Below, one piece after another: positions 41,583 through 48,748 of a stretch of DNA of 64,000 nucleotides. The notes below the pieces were generated by a model. It did not search any database, was not told the origin of the DNA, and saw nothing but the letters and a program-made list of their open reading frames with translations. The DNA is from Paenibacillus tyrphae (GTDB lineage Bacteria; Bacillota; Bacilli; Paenibacillales; NBRC-103111), in the NCBI RefSeq assembly GCF_000722545.1, contig NZ_JNVM01000031.1, forward strand, positions 84,441 to 148,440, given 5' to 3'. Both the position numbers and the translations under genes were made by a program. How positions within the stretch are numbered: position 1 is the stretch's first letter; each line of letters starts with the position of its first letter.

Positions 41583-41829
41583 TGCTGAACGGAAAGTGCT
41601 GCGGATTATTGCGAATTATTCGGCTGGTCGTAAAAGAATGCCTTCTTTAATGGAACTGGGGAGAAAGACAGGAAAGAGCCGTGAAGGACTTTTGAACGTT
41701 CTGGGCGTGTTGGGAAAGGAAGGCTATATTTTATGGTCTTCCGCCGATCCAGAACGGATAATTCTGATACAGGCTTGGGAGCGGAAGTGCGGCGAGGTCA
41801 ACGGGTGGAAAGCATACGGTGCAAGGTAA
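41572..41829 (+). CDS. Small LexA-like winged-helix protein
   Basis: An 86-residue protein from ATG 41572, inside the end of the WYL-like gene. It has the N-terminal winged helix of LexA-type proteins (RKVLRIIANYSAGRKRMPSLMEL, GLLNVLGVLGKEGYI), but it lacks the autoproteolysis domain. It is probably a regulator that needs another factor for release from DNA. Coupling with the WYL-like gene suggests a split regulator. Confidence 0.65.
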   Translation: MLADAERKVLRIIANYSAGRKRMPSLMELGRKTGKSREGLLNVLGVLGKEGYILWSSADPERIILIQAWERKCGEVNGWKAYGAR

Positions 41830-41844
41830 TAATAGTTAGAAAAT

Positions 41845-41881
41845 AGCCCCGGGGGATCTTGTCTCCCAGGGCATTTTTTTG
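41845..41881 (+). terminator. Terminator after the small regulators
   Basis: GCCC and GGGGGA pair with TCTCCC and GGGC around a short loop, followed by T7. It separates the regulators from the second leader copy. Confidence 0.88.
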
Positions 41882-41932
41882 ACCATCTTTGATAAGCACA
41901 GGATTCTTATTTACCCCCGGCTACACAAGTTA

Positions 41933-41990
41933 TATATTGCGCCCTAAATCTCCTGAATGTAATATTATGGTATTAGTCGGAAGGGAGTGT
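41933..41990 (+). promoter_or_regulatory. Duplicated regulator leader (repeat copy 2)
   Basis: It is closely related to 39347-39403, with an identical 23-bp core (41957-41979) and the same ribosome site AAGGGAGTGT (41981-41990). The reading frame after it is unrelated to the regulator. The copy lies 230 nt from the attR core and points toward it. Confidence 0.75.
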
Positions 41991-41993
41991 TTG

Positions 41994-42161
41994 GTGTTTA
42001 CTGTGAATTTAAGCAGGCGAGGGACGGAAATGAAAGAGCATTTTTTGTGGTCCAGAATTATCGAACTAGTCAGGGAGACTTTTAGTTTAGCTTATTTTTT
42101 TGCTCACAAATTCGCTCACAAAATCAGTTTAAGCACATGGAAAATAACGAAATATAAGTAG
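41994..42161 (+). CDS. Small ORF (55 residues) downstream of the duplicated leader
   Basis: A frame that begins near GTG 41994 (TTG 41991 and ATG 42030 are alternatives) behind the copied ribosome site. The sequence is basic and aromatic, and the tandem integrase arm repeats encode FAHKFAHK within it. It may be a real small protein, a decayed regulator copy whose leader survives, or a noncoding transcript as in AimX of SPbeta-like phages; I cannot decide between them. Confidence 0.4.
   Translation: MFTVNLSRRGTEMKEHFLWSRIIELVRETFSLAYFFAHKFAHKISLSTWKITKYK
42102..42120. repeat. Tandem GCTCACA pair, putative integrase arm-binding site (P arm)
   Basis: GCTCACA at 42102-42108 and 42114-42120, with the same spacing and orientation as the pair at 3551-3569. 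It lies on the phage side of attR, 101 bp from the core. Confidence 0.55.
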
Positions 42162-42221
42162 TAGAAATATGTAAAACAAGTAATATAACAAGGTATGAAG
42201 AAATTCTTCCAATCAAAATAT

Positions 42222-42240
42222 ATTGTGATATAATAACAAC
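42222..42240. repeat. attR core (19-bp direct repeat)
   Basis: Identical to 3479-3497. Beyond it the host sequence of the accB leader resumes. The core contains TGA-TATAAT, an extended -10 promoter box that drives accB. Confidence 0.88.
42226..42234 (+). promoter_or_regulatory. Extended -10 element of the accBC promoter within attR
   Basis: TGA at 42226-42228 followed by TATAAT at 42229-42234 is a consensus extended -10 element. There is no good -35 hexamer upstream on the phage side (TTCCAA at 42207-42212 is the nearest, with a 16-bp spacer). The same box exists at attL (3483-3491), where the host sequence lies upstream. So the insertion changed the -35 region while keeping the -10. Confidence 0.75.
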
Positions 42241-42256
42241 GTCGTTTGTTTTACGG

Positions 42257-42342
42257 TGTTGACCCGCTGCCGCGGGACAAGCCGTCGGTGTGACTGCCGT
42301 TTGGCCGGGAGCATGCCGCGGCTTGCGGAGCGACCGTCAACA
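42257..42342 (+). promoter_or_regulatory. Structured 5' leader of accB
   Basis: TGTTGAC at 42257-42263 pairs with GTCAACA at 42336-42342, and CCGCGG at 42270-42275 with CCGCGG at 42316-42321. The middle is GC-rich and can fold further. The helix ends directly before the accB ribosome site, so the leader could control translation or premature termination. No known riboswitch is recognised. Confidence 0.55.
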
Positions 42343-42365
42343 AGATGCCCAAAGGAGTGAATTCC

Positions 42366-42857
42366 GTGTTTAAGTTAAGCGAAATTAAAGAATTGATCAA
42401 GCTGGTGGATCAAACATCTTTGCAAGAACTTGAGATCGAAAACGAAGGCTCCCGCCTTTTAATCCGTAAACCGAATAAAACCGAGCAAGTCGTCGTCACC
42501 TCCGTGCAGCCTGCAGCCGGCGTCGTCGCCCAGCAGTCCGCTCCTCAAGCCGTCGTTCAGACGTCCGCGGCAGTCAACATACCTGCAGCCGAACCTCCGG
42601 CAGCAGCCCAATCCAATTTACATACGATTGTTTCCCCTATGGTCGGCACTTTCTACGAAGCTCCGGCACCTGGAGCGGCGCCATTCGTTTCCAAGGGCAG
42701 CAGCGTGAAGGAAACGACGATCGTCTGCATCATCGAAGCGATGAAGCTGATGAACGAGATCGAAGCCGAAGTGAAAGGCCAGATCGTCGAAGTGCTTGTC
42801 GAGAACGGCCAGTTGGTCGAGTACGGCCAACCGTTGTTCCTGGTGAAACCGGAATAA
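42366..42857 (+). CDS. accB: Acetyl-CoA carboxylase biotin carboxyl carrier protein
   Basis: A 163-residue carrier that bears biotin for acetyl-CoA carboxylase, the first step of fatty acid synthesis. The start is GTG 42366 with AAAGGAGTGA (42351-42360); the ATG at 42345 is upstream of that site. The N-terminal FKLSEIKELIKLVDQ segment, a Pro/Ala-rich linker and the C-terminal biotinyl domain are visible; the biotin lysine is near residue 127 (EAMKLMNEI). It forms an operon with accC 20 nt downstream. The prophage sits directly upstream. Confidence 0.96.
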   Translation: MFKLSEIKELIKLVDQTSLQELEIENEGSRLLIRKPNKTEQVVVTSVQPAAGVVAQQSAPQAVVQTSAAVNIPAAEPPAAAQSNLHTIVSPMVGTFYEAPAPGAAPFVSKGSSVKETTIVCIIEAMKLMNEIEAEVKGQIVEVLVENGQLVEYGQPLFLVKPE

Positions 42858-42877
42858 TCCGCTAGGAGGAGAACCCA

Positions 42878-44236
42878 TTGAAGTTTCAAAAAGTATTGAT
42901 CGCCAACCGTGGGGAAATCGCCGTGCGCATTATTCGCGCATGCCGTGAGCTCGGAATTTCTACGGTCGCGGTCTACTCGGAAGCGGACCGCGAAGCGCTG
43001 CATGTTCGTTTGGCGGACGAAGCCTATTGTATCGGACCTACAGCTTCCAAAGACAGCTATTTGAATTACACGAATCTGATGAGCGTCGCGACGTTGACGG
43101 AAACCGACGCGATTCATCCGGGATACGGCTTTTTGGCGGAGAACGCCGACTTCGCCGAAATTTGCGAGAGCTGCAACATTACGTTCATCGGCCCTTCGCC
43201 GGAAGCGATCAGCAAGATGGGTGACAAAGCCGTCGCGAAGCAGACGATGAAGGAAGCGGGCGTTCCCGTTATCCCCGGCTCCGACGGCCTTGTCGAGGAT
43301 ATGGACGAAGCGATCCGGATGGGCCGCGAGATCGGCTATCCGATCATTATTAAAGCGACGGCCGGAGGCGGAGGCAAAGGCATTCGTCTTGCCGACAACG
43401 AAGAGATGCTGATTCAGCAAATTACGACCGCCCAGCAGGAAGCGCAAAAAGCTTTCGGCAATGCGGGAGTATATTTGGAGAAATATTTGACGGGGATGAA
43501 GCACGTCGAAATTCAGGTGCTGGCCGACAACCACGGCAACGTAGTGCATCTGGGCGAGCGTGACTGTTCGGTACAGCGCCGCCGCCAGAAGCTGGTGGAG
43601 GAAGCCCCTTGTCCGATTCTGACCGAGGAAATTCGCGAACGAATGGGCGAAGCGGCCGTTCGCGCGGCCCAAGCCGTCGATTATTCTGGCGCCGGTACGC
43701 TCGAGTTTTTGCTTGGACCGGACGGACAGTTTTACTTTATGGAAATGAACACCCGGATTCAGGTAGAGCATCCGGTTACGGAGCTCATCACGGGCATCGA
43801 TATAATTAAAGAAATGATCCGTGTCGCGGAAGGCGAGCCGCTTTCGTTCACTCAGGACGAGGTCCGCATCAACGGCTGGGCGATCGAATGCCGGATTAAC
43901 GCGGAAGACCCGGAGCGCAACTTCATGCCGTCCGCGGGTCAAATCAAATTTTATTTGCCGCCCGGCGGCTTCGGCGTCCGTGTCGACAGCGCCGCATACC
44001 CGGGCTACACGATTCCGCCTCACTACGATTCGATGATTGCGAAGCTGATCGTGTGGGGAGAAAACCGCAACGATGCGATCCAGCGAATGAAGCGCGCTTT
44101 GGCCGAATTTACGATCGAAGGCATTCATTCGACGATTCCATTCCATCTGAAGCTGTTGGAGCATAAAAAGTTTTTGGCCGGCGACTTCGATATCAAGTTT
44201 TTGGAAGAGCATGACGTGAATGATCCGGACTCTTAA
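42878..44236 (+). CDS. accC: Biotin carboxylase
   Basis: A 452-residue enzyme that carboxylates biotin on AccB with ATP and bicarbonate. The N-terminal Rossmann-like domain (VLIANRGEIAVRIIRAC) is followed by the ATP-grasp domain with a glycine-rich loop (ATAGGGGKGIR) and the biotin-carboxylase C-terminal domain. The EMNTRIQVEHPVTE motif is complete. Start TTG 42878 has AGGAGGAG upstream. Length is normal. Confidence 0.97.
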   Translation: MKFQKVLIANRGEIAVRIIRACRELGISTVAVYSEADREALHVRLADEAYCIGPTASKDSYLNYTNLMSVATLTETDAIHPGYGFLAENADFAEICESCNITFIGPSPEAISKMGDKAVAKQTMKEAGVPVIPGSDGLVEDMDEAIRMGREIGYPIIIKATAGGGGKGIRLADNEEMLIQQITTAQQEAQKAFGNAGVYLEKYLTGMKHVEIQVLADNHGNVVHLGERDCSVQRRRQKLVEEAPCPILTEEIRERMGEAAVRAAQAVDYSGAGTLEFLLGPDGQFYFMEMNTRIQVEHPVTELITGIDIIKEMIRVAEGEPLSFTQDEVRINGWAIECRINAEDPERNFMPSAGQIKFYLPPGGFGVRVDSAAYPGYTIPPHYDSMIAKLIVWGENRNDAIQRMKRALAEFTIEGIHSTIPFHLKLLEHKKFLAGDFDIKFLEEHDVNDPDS

Positions 44237-44252
44237 GAGCCCGTTCGCTTCG

Positions 44253-44281
44253 TTGTCATCTTTTTAAGGGAATGGTATAGT
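44253..44281 (+). promoter_or_regulatory. Sigma-A promoter of the asp23 gene
   Basis: TTGTCA at 44253-44258 and TATAGT at 44276-44281 are separated by 17 bp, and TGG precedes the -10 (extended form). Confidence 0.78.
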
Positions 44282-44331
44282 ATACAATAAGTCTAGGTAT
44301 GGGCAAGCCAAATGTTTAGGAGGTCCTGACC

Positions 44332-44742
44332 ATGAGTACACTGGCAGCGGATTATGAGAAGACCGAGATGGGCACGATTCAGATCGCTCCGGAGGTGATC
44401 GAGATCATCGCCGGTATGGCAACCGTGGAAGTGCCTGGCGTTGCAGGCATGAGCGGCGGATTTGCCGGAGATATCGCCGAGTTTCTCGGACGCAAAAATA
44501 TGTCCAAAGGCGTAAAAGTCGAAGTGGGTCAGCGCGAAGCGGCAATTGACGTGTCTGTCGTCATCGAATTCGGTACGCGGATTCCGGAGGTTGCAAGCGC
44601 GGTTCAGCATAATGTCAAGCAGGCCATCGAATCGATGACCGGACTTAGCGTCGTTCAAGTGAACGTTCACATTCATGACGTTATTTTCAAAGGTGCGGAC
44701 AAAGTCGAAGAGCCGGAAACGCCCGCTCAGCGCGTAAAATAA
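44332..44742 (+). CDS. Asp23/Gls24 family envelope stress protein
   Basis: A 136-residue cytosolic protein of the Asp23/Gls24 family (YqhY in Bacillus). The IAPEVIEIIAGMATVEVPGV segment and the C-terminal VVQVNVHIHDVIF motif define it. It is thought to interact with the membrane anchor AmaP, whose gene is next, and in some species it is coupled with acetyl-CoA carboxylase control. It follows accBC directly, as in Bacillus. Confidence 0.93.
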   Translation: MSTLAADYEKTEMGTIQIAPEVIEIIAGMATVEVPGVAGMSGGFAGDIAEFLGRKNMSKGVKVEVGQREAAIDVSVVIEFGTRIPEVASAVQHNVKQAIESMTGLSVVQVNVHIHDVIFKGADKVEEPETPAQRVK

Positions 44743-44761
44743 TTAATAAATACCCCGGTTG

Positions 44762-44793
44762 AACCCCCATCCTTCACCGTTTGGGGGTTTCCT
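44762..44793 (+). terminator. Hairpin between asp23 and amaP
   Basis: AACCCCC (44762-44768) pairs with GGGGGTT (44783-44789), followed by a short T-rich stretch. It may weakly terminate. Confidence 0.55.
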
Positions 44794-44818
44794 CCATCTT
44801 AGGAAGGAGTCAGGATTC

Positions 44819-45379
44819 GTGGTAAAAGTTCTCGACAGACTGCTGCTCTTTATTTTCAGCTTGGCCATGCTGATCGCAACATTAATTCTGCTCTGCGCTG
44901 CATTCGGCCTGATTTCCTTCAACACGGCGGGTAACTTCGTTCACGACGTGTATTACGATTTAAGAACGGCGATTATTTTCATCAGCTCCACGGCGGTGGC
45001 GGCTCTGTTAAGCCTTCGCTTCCTGTATTTGTCCGTAAGGCGCGGCAAATCTTCGTCGCCATCGATCGATCAGCGTACCGAATTCGGGGACATCCGCATT
45101 TCGCTCGATACGGTGGAGAATTTGTCGTTGAAAGCGGCAGGCCGAACGCGCGGGGTTCAAGATTTGCGCGCCCGTGTCAAAGTGAATCAATCCGGACTCG
45201 AAATCGTCATTCGCGCCATCGTGGACGGCGAAAATTCCATTCCGGCGATGACCGAAGAGATGCAGGCGAACGTGAAGCGGCATATTGAGGAAATTACGGG
45301 GATTCCCGTAGCTTTCGTCACGGTATTTATCGCGAATATTCAACAATCGTCCCCGACCTTCAAAAGTCGAGTGGAATAG
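44819..45379 (+). CDS. amaP: Alkaline shock response membrane anchor AmaP
   Basis: A 186-residue protein from GTG 44819 (AGGAAGGAG upstream). Two transmembrane helices are visible (near residues 8-35 and 50-72), followed by a cytosolic Asp23-like segment. It anchors Asp23 proteins to the membrane. The next gene encodes a DUF2273 protein, its usual partner. Confidence 0.9.
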   Translation: MVKVLDRLLLFIFSLAMLIATLILLCAAFGLISFNTAGNFVHDVYYDLRTAIIFISSTAVAALLSLRFLYLSVRRGKSSSPSIDQRTEFGDIRISLDTVENLSLKAAGRTRGVQDLRARVKVNQSGLEIVIRAIVDGENSIPAMTEEMQANVKRHIEEITGIPVAFVTVFIANIQQSSPTFKSRVE

Positions 45380-45393
45380 AGGTGAGCCCCCGG

Positions 45394-45633
45394 ATGTGGA
45401 TGCGAATTTGGGAGCAACTGTGGGAACAGCACAGGGGTAAGACGGTCGGCGTCCTGGCCGGGAGTGCCCTTGGCCTCATTTATTTGTTCTTCGGCTTCTG
45501 GCGTATGTTAATCTTTATCCTGATCGTATATACTGGATACTACATAGGGAAAAGGTTGGACCGGAACGAGTCGGTGTTTCCCGCAGAAGACACTTGGCGC
45601 CGGCTAATGGACAAATGGAGACTGTTCCGCTAA
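45394..45633 (+). CDS. DUF2273 family small membrane protein
   Basis: A 79-residue protein with two hydrophobic helices (VGVLAGSALGLIYLFFGFW, LIFILIVYTGYYIGK), typical of DUF2273. It is usually found beside Asp23 and AmaP. ATG 45394 has AGAGGTGA upstream. A strong terminator follows. Confidence 0.88.
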   Translation: MWMRIWEQLWEQHRGKTVGVLAGSALGLIYLFFGFWRMLIFILIVYTGYYIGKRLDRNESVFPAEDTWRRLMDKWRLFR

Positions 45634-45663
45634 AATCCTTGGATGACGCCCAAGGATTTTTTC
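45632..45663 (+). terminator. Terminator after the asp23 group
   Basis: AAAATCCTTGG pairs perfectly with CCAAGGATTTT around a 7-nt loop, followed by T-rich sequence. It overlaps the stop codon of the DUF2273 gene. Confidence 0.93.
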
Positions 45664-45761
45664 GGTTAATAAAAATTTATAAGTCTTCACCTTAAGACAA
45701 GGAAGACGCAGCCGGTTTATTCCGGTGAAGCAAGTGCAAACCCACAGGAGGATTTGATCGG

Positions 45762-46220
45762 ATGAGACGAAGATTGGCAAGGGAGCTTGCGGTGCAAAGC
45801 TTATATCAGATCGAAATGAACGAAGCGACAGCGGCCGATGCCATCGCGCACGTAATTGAAGAAGCGCGGACGGAGGACGAGGCGCAGCTTACGAGGGAGC
45901 GCGATCAGATTGCGCCTCATGAGGTGGTTGAGCTCGTAGAAGGCACGATGCAGCACAAGCGGCAAATCGACGGCCTGCTTTCCGATTATTTGAAGGGCTG
46001 GCAGATGGACAGGCTGTCCAAGGTAGACCGAGAAATTATGCGGCTGGCCACGTATGAAATGGTGTTTCGGGAAGATGTGCCGCCGAAGGTCGTTGTGAAC
46101 GAAGCGATCGAAATGGCCAAAAATTTTGGCACGGAGGAATCGGGGAAATTCGTCAACGGCGTACTCGGCAAAATGATCAAAGACCTGGAGACGATCCGCA
46201 GCCGTTCGTCCGAAGCGTAG
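45762..46220 (+). CDS. nusB: Transcription antitermination factor NusB
   Basis: A 152-residue all-helical protein, part of the rRNA antitermination complex with NusE. The N-terminal RRRLARELAVQSLYQIE and C-terminal SGKFVNGVLGKM motifs are clear. It precedes folD in the usual Bacillales order and begins 129 nt after the DUF2273 gene. Confidence 0.95.
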   Translation: MRRRLARELAVQSLYQIEMNEATAADAIAHVIEEARTEDEAQLTRERDQIAPHEVVELVEGTMQHKRQIDGLLSDYLKGWQMDRLSKVDREIMRLATYEMVFREDVPPKVVVNEAIEMAKNFGTEESGKFVNGVLGKMIKDLETIRSRSSEA

Positions 46221-46249
46221 AAGCGACCTAGCGAAAGGGGAAAACAAGC

Positions 46250-47110
46250 ATGTCCGCGCAAATCATTAACGGCAAAGAAATCGTCAGCGCTTACCGCGCC
46301 GATATTAAGCAGCAAGTCGAGCAGTTGAAGCAGCAAGGGGTACAGCCAGGACTTGCGGTGGTCATCGTCGGAGACGACCCGGCTTCGCACGTCTACGTGC
46401 GCAATAAAGCGAAAGCCTGTGAAGAAGCGGGCATGCATTCCGAAGTGTACAAGCTTCCGGAAAATACGCCGGAGGCCGATGTGCTGGCGCTCATCTCCAA
46501 GCTGAACGGCGATGAGGCGATTCACGGCATTCTTGTTCAGTCGCCGCTGCCGGGACATATTTCGGAGGAACGGGTAGTCGAAGCGATCGCGATCGAAAAG
46601 GACGTCGACTGCTTCCATCCGGTCAATGTGGGCAACCTGATGATCGGCAAGGAAGGACCGGCTCCCTGCACGCCAGCGGGCGTCATTGAGATTCTCAAGA
46701 AAGTCGGCGTCGAAATCGCCGGCAAGCATGCCGTCGTGATCGGTCGCAGCAACATCGTCGGCAAGCCGATGGCCATTTTGCTGCTTCGCGAGAATGCGAC
46801 CGTTACGGTGTGCCACTCGCGCACGAAAAATATGGAACAAATTACGCGGCAGGCAGATATTTTGATCGCGGCGGTCGGCAAAGCGAAGATGATCAACCGC
46901 AGCCACATCAAGCCGGGAGCCGTTGTCGTCGACGTAGGCATCAACCGGCTCGATACCGGCAAGCTGGCGGGAGACGTCGATTTTGACGACGTTCTGGAGA
47001 CGGCAAGCTATGTAACGCCGGTGCCGGGCTGCGTCGGTCCGATGACGATTACGATCCTGCTTCGCAATACGCTTGAAGCGGCACAGCGTGCGGCTTCTGC
47101 AACCAATTAG
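46250..47110 (+). CDS. folD: Bifunctional methylenetetrahydrofolate dehydrogenase/cyclohydrolase
   Basis: A 286-residue enzyme interconverting methylene-, methenyl- and formyl-tetrahydrofolate with NADP. It contains the GDDPASHVYVRNKAKAC segment, the catalytic Lys in the YVRNK motif, the VGRSNIVGKPMA nucleotide-binding region and PVPGCVGPMT near the C-terminus. Length and position are normal. Confidence 0.97.
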   Translation: MSAQIINGKEIVSAYRADIKQQVEQLKQQGVQPGLAVVIVGDDPASHVYVRNKAKACEEAGMHSEVYKLPENTPEADVLALISKLNGDEAIHGILVQSPLPGHISEERVVEAIAIEKDVDCFHPVNVGNLMIGKEGPAPCTPAGVIEILKKVGVEIAGKHAVVIGRSNIVGKPMAILLLRENATVTVCHSRTKNMEQITRQADILIAAVGKAKMINRSHIKPGAVVVDVGINRLDTGKLAGDVDFDDVLETASYVTPVPGCVGPMTITILLRNTLEAAQRAASATN

Positions 47111-47127
47111 CGGTAACGGGCGTAGTT

Positions 47128-48516
47128 ATGAAGGAAAAACAAATTTTATCGATCAAAGAGCTGAATCGATACATTAAAATGCTGCTTGAGGGCACGGACC
47201 GGCTGCAGGACGTTTGGGTGCGAGGTGAAATTTCTAATTTTACCCATCACTCCAGCGGACATATGTATTTTACGTTAAAAGATGCGGACAGCCGGTTAAA
47301 AAGCATTATGTTCGCCTCCTACAACCAGCGGCTTCCGTTCATTCCTCGGGAAGGAACGAAGGTGATCGCCTGCGGAAACATCTCGGTGTACGAACGGGAC
47401 GGACAGTATCAATTCTATGTCACGCAAATGCAGCCGGACGGCATCGGGAGCTTGTATCTGGCGTTCGAGCAGTTGAAGAAAAAGCTGGAATCCGAAGGGT
47501 TGTTCGCTCCGGCGAGAAAAAAGCCGATTCCGCGTTTCCCGCGCGCAATCGGGGTCATTACGTCGCCGACGGGCGCGGCGGTTCGCGATATTATCATCAC
47601 GCTGCAGCGCCGTCATCCGACTGTTCCCATCTTGCTGTATCCTGCGCTTGTGCAGGGCAAACAGGCGGCTCCTTCGATTGTGAGAGCGATCGAGGAAATG
47701 AATGCAAGAAACGAAGTCGATGTGCTGATCGTCGGCCGCGGGGGCGGATCGCTTGAGGAGTTGTGGGCCTTCAACGAAGAGGTCGTGGCCCGGGCGATCT
47801 TCGCTTCGAGCCTGCCGATCATTTCGGCGGTCGGCCATGAAACGGATTTCACGATCGCAGATTTCGTCGCTGACCTGCGCGCTCCGACGCCGACGGCGGC
47901 TGCTGAGCTGGCCGTTCCGCATCATCAGGAGCTGAAGCAGCAGATCGGTTACTTGCGCCAGCAATTGTACGGCGGGTTAACTCAGCAGCTTGAACGAAGC
48001 AAAGAACGGTTGAAGCGCCTCCAGCGCTCGCCATACCTTACGAATCCCCGCAGGCAGCTGCTTTTGCAGCCCGCGGAACGTCTCGACCGCATGCGCGAGC
48101 AGCTCGGCTACAAGATGCGCAGCCGCCTGACGAAAAGTCACGAGCGGCTGATGAAGGCCGACCGGCAGCTCGCTTCGTTTAATCCGAAGGAGCAGGTCGT
48201 TTACTCCCGGAAACGGCTGGACTCGTCCGCCCGTTTGCTTCGCCAGACGATGCAGGCGGTGCTGAGGCGCAAGCAGCAGGAGCTCGTATCGTCCATGCGC
48301 CAGCTGGATGCGCTCAGCCCGCTGAAGATCATGCAGCGGGGGTACGGCCTCGTATACGACGAGAAAGAGAAACAGCTCGTGAAATCGATCCAACAGGTGC
48401 AGATTGGGGATATTTTGAAGCTGCGCCTGATGGACGGACGGATCGATTGTCATGTTTGGTCTATGGAGGAGAAGACGGAGGAGAAAAGCGATGTCAAATC
48501 AGGAAGCGACGCCTAG
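47128..48516 (+). CDS. xseA: Exodeoxyribonuclease VII large subunit
   Basis: A 462-residue catalytic subunit that degrades single-stranded DNA in both directions. The N-terminal OB domain (VWVRGEISNFTHHSSGHMYF) and the central nuclease region with GVITSPTGAAVRDI and GRGGGSLEELWAFNEE are visible, followed by a long coiled-coil C-terminus. It overlaps xseB by 26 nt. Confidence 0.96.
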   Translation: MKEKQILSIKELNRYIKMLLEGTDRLQDVWVRGEISNFTHHSSGHMYFTLKDADSRLKSIMFASYNQRLPFIPREGTKVIACGNISVYERDGQYQFYVTQMQPDGIGSLYLAFEQLKKKLESEGLFAPARKKPIPRFPRAIGVITSPTGAAVRDIIITLQRRHPTVPILLYPALVQGKQAAPSIVRAIEEMNARNEVDVLIVGRGGGSLEELWAFNEEVVARAIFASSLPIISAVGHETDFTIADFVADLRAPTPTAAAELAVPHHQELKQQIGYLRQQLYGGLTQQLERSKERLKRLQRSPYLTNPRRQLLLQPAERLDRMREQLGYKMRSRLTKSHERLMKADRQLASFNPKEQVVYSRKRLDSSARLLRQTMQAVLRRKQQELVSSMRQLDALSPLKIMQRGYGLVYDEKEKQLVKSIQQVQIGDILKLRLMDGRIDCHVWSMEEKTEEKSDVKSGSDA

Positions 48517-48748
48517 CTTCGAGCAGGCGATGGACCAGCTTGAGCGCATTGTGGCCCAGCTCGAAAGCGGCGATATTCCGCTTGAGCAGGCGATAGAGCT
48601 GTTTCAAGAAGGCATGAAGCTGTCTCAATTGTGTGGGCAGAAGCTGGAACAGGTGGAACGCAAAATTGAAATTTTGCTGGAAGAAGAGGGCGGTCTGACG
48701 AAAAAACCGTTTCAGCCACAGGAAACCGATAAAGGGGATAACCGATGA
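48491..48748 (+). CDS. xseB: Exodeoxyribonuclease VII small subunit
   Basis: An 85-residue helical protein from ATG 48491, preceded by GGAGGAGAA. It contains the SFEQAMDQLERIVAQLESG signature. It overlaps both xseA and ispA, typical of coupled translation of the enzyme. Confidence 0.94.
   Translation: MSNQEATPSFEQAMDQLERIVAQLESGDIPLEQAIELFQEGMKLSQLCGQKLEQVERKIEILLEEEGGLTKKPFQPQETDKGDNR

Larger units (their letters stand above)
3479..42240. mobile_element. Complete temperate prophage, HK97-type head and contractile tail, about 38.7 kb
   Basis: The element is bounded by a 19-bp direct repeat (3479-3497 and 42222-42240) and inserted between spoIIIAH and accB, which are normally neighbours. It contains every module of a temperate tailed phage in canonical order: integrase and immunity on the left, replication, packaging, head, contractile tail, lysis, and an accessory segment before attR. 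No structural gene is visibly broken, so it may be inducible. Base composition is more AT-rich than the flanking host genes. A DUF3383-type sheath, baseplate J and Gp138 spike point to myovirus morphology. No rRNA or tRNA gene is used as integration target. Confidence 0.95.

Noticed and set aside
3479..42240. A tRNA gene as phage integration target
   Set aside because: No cloverleaf or tRNA-like sequence is present at either att site; the core is a promoter element.
42653..44212. 519-codon minus-strand frame over accB and accC
   Set aside because: It is a shadow of GC-rich coding sequence of two clear essential genes on the other strand.
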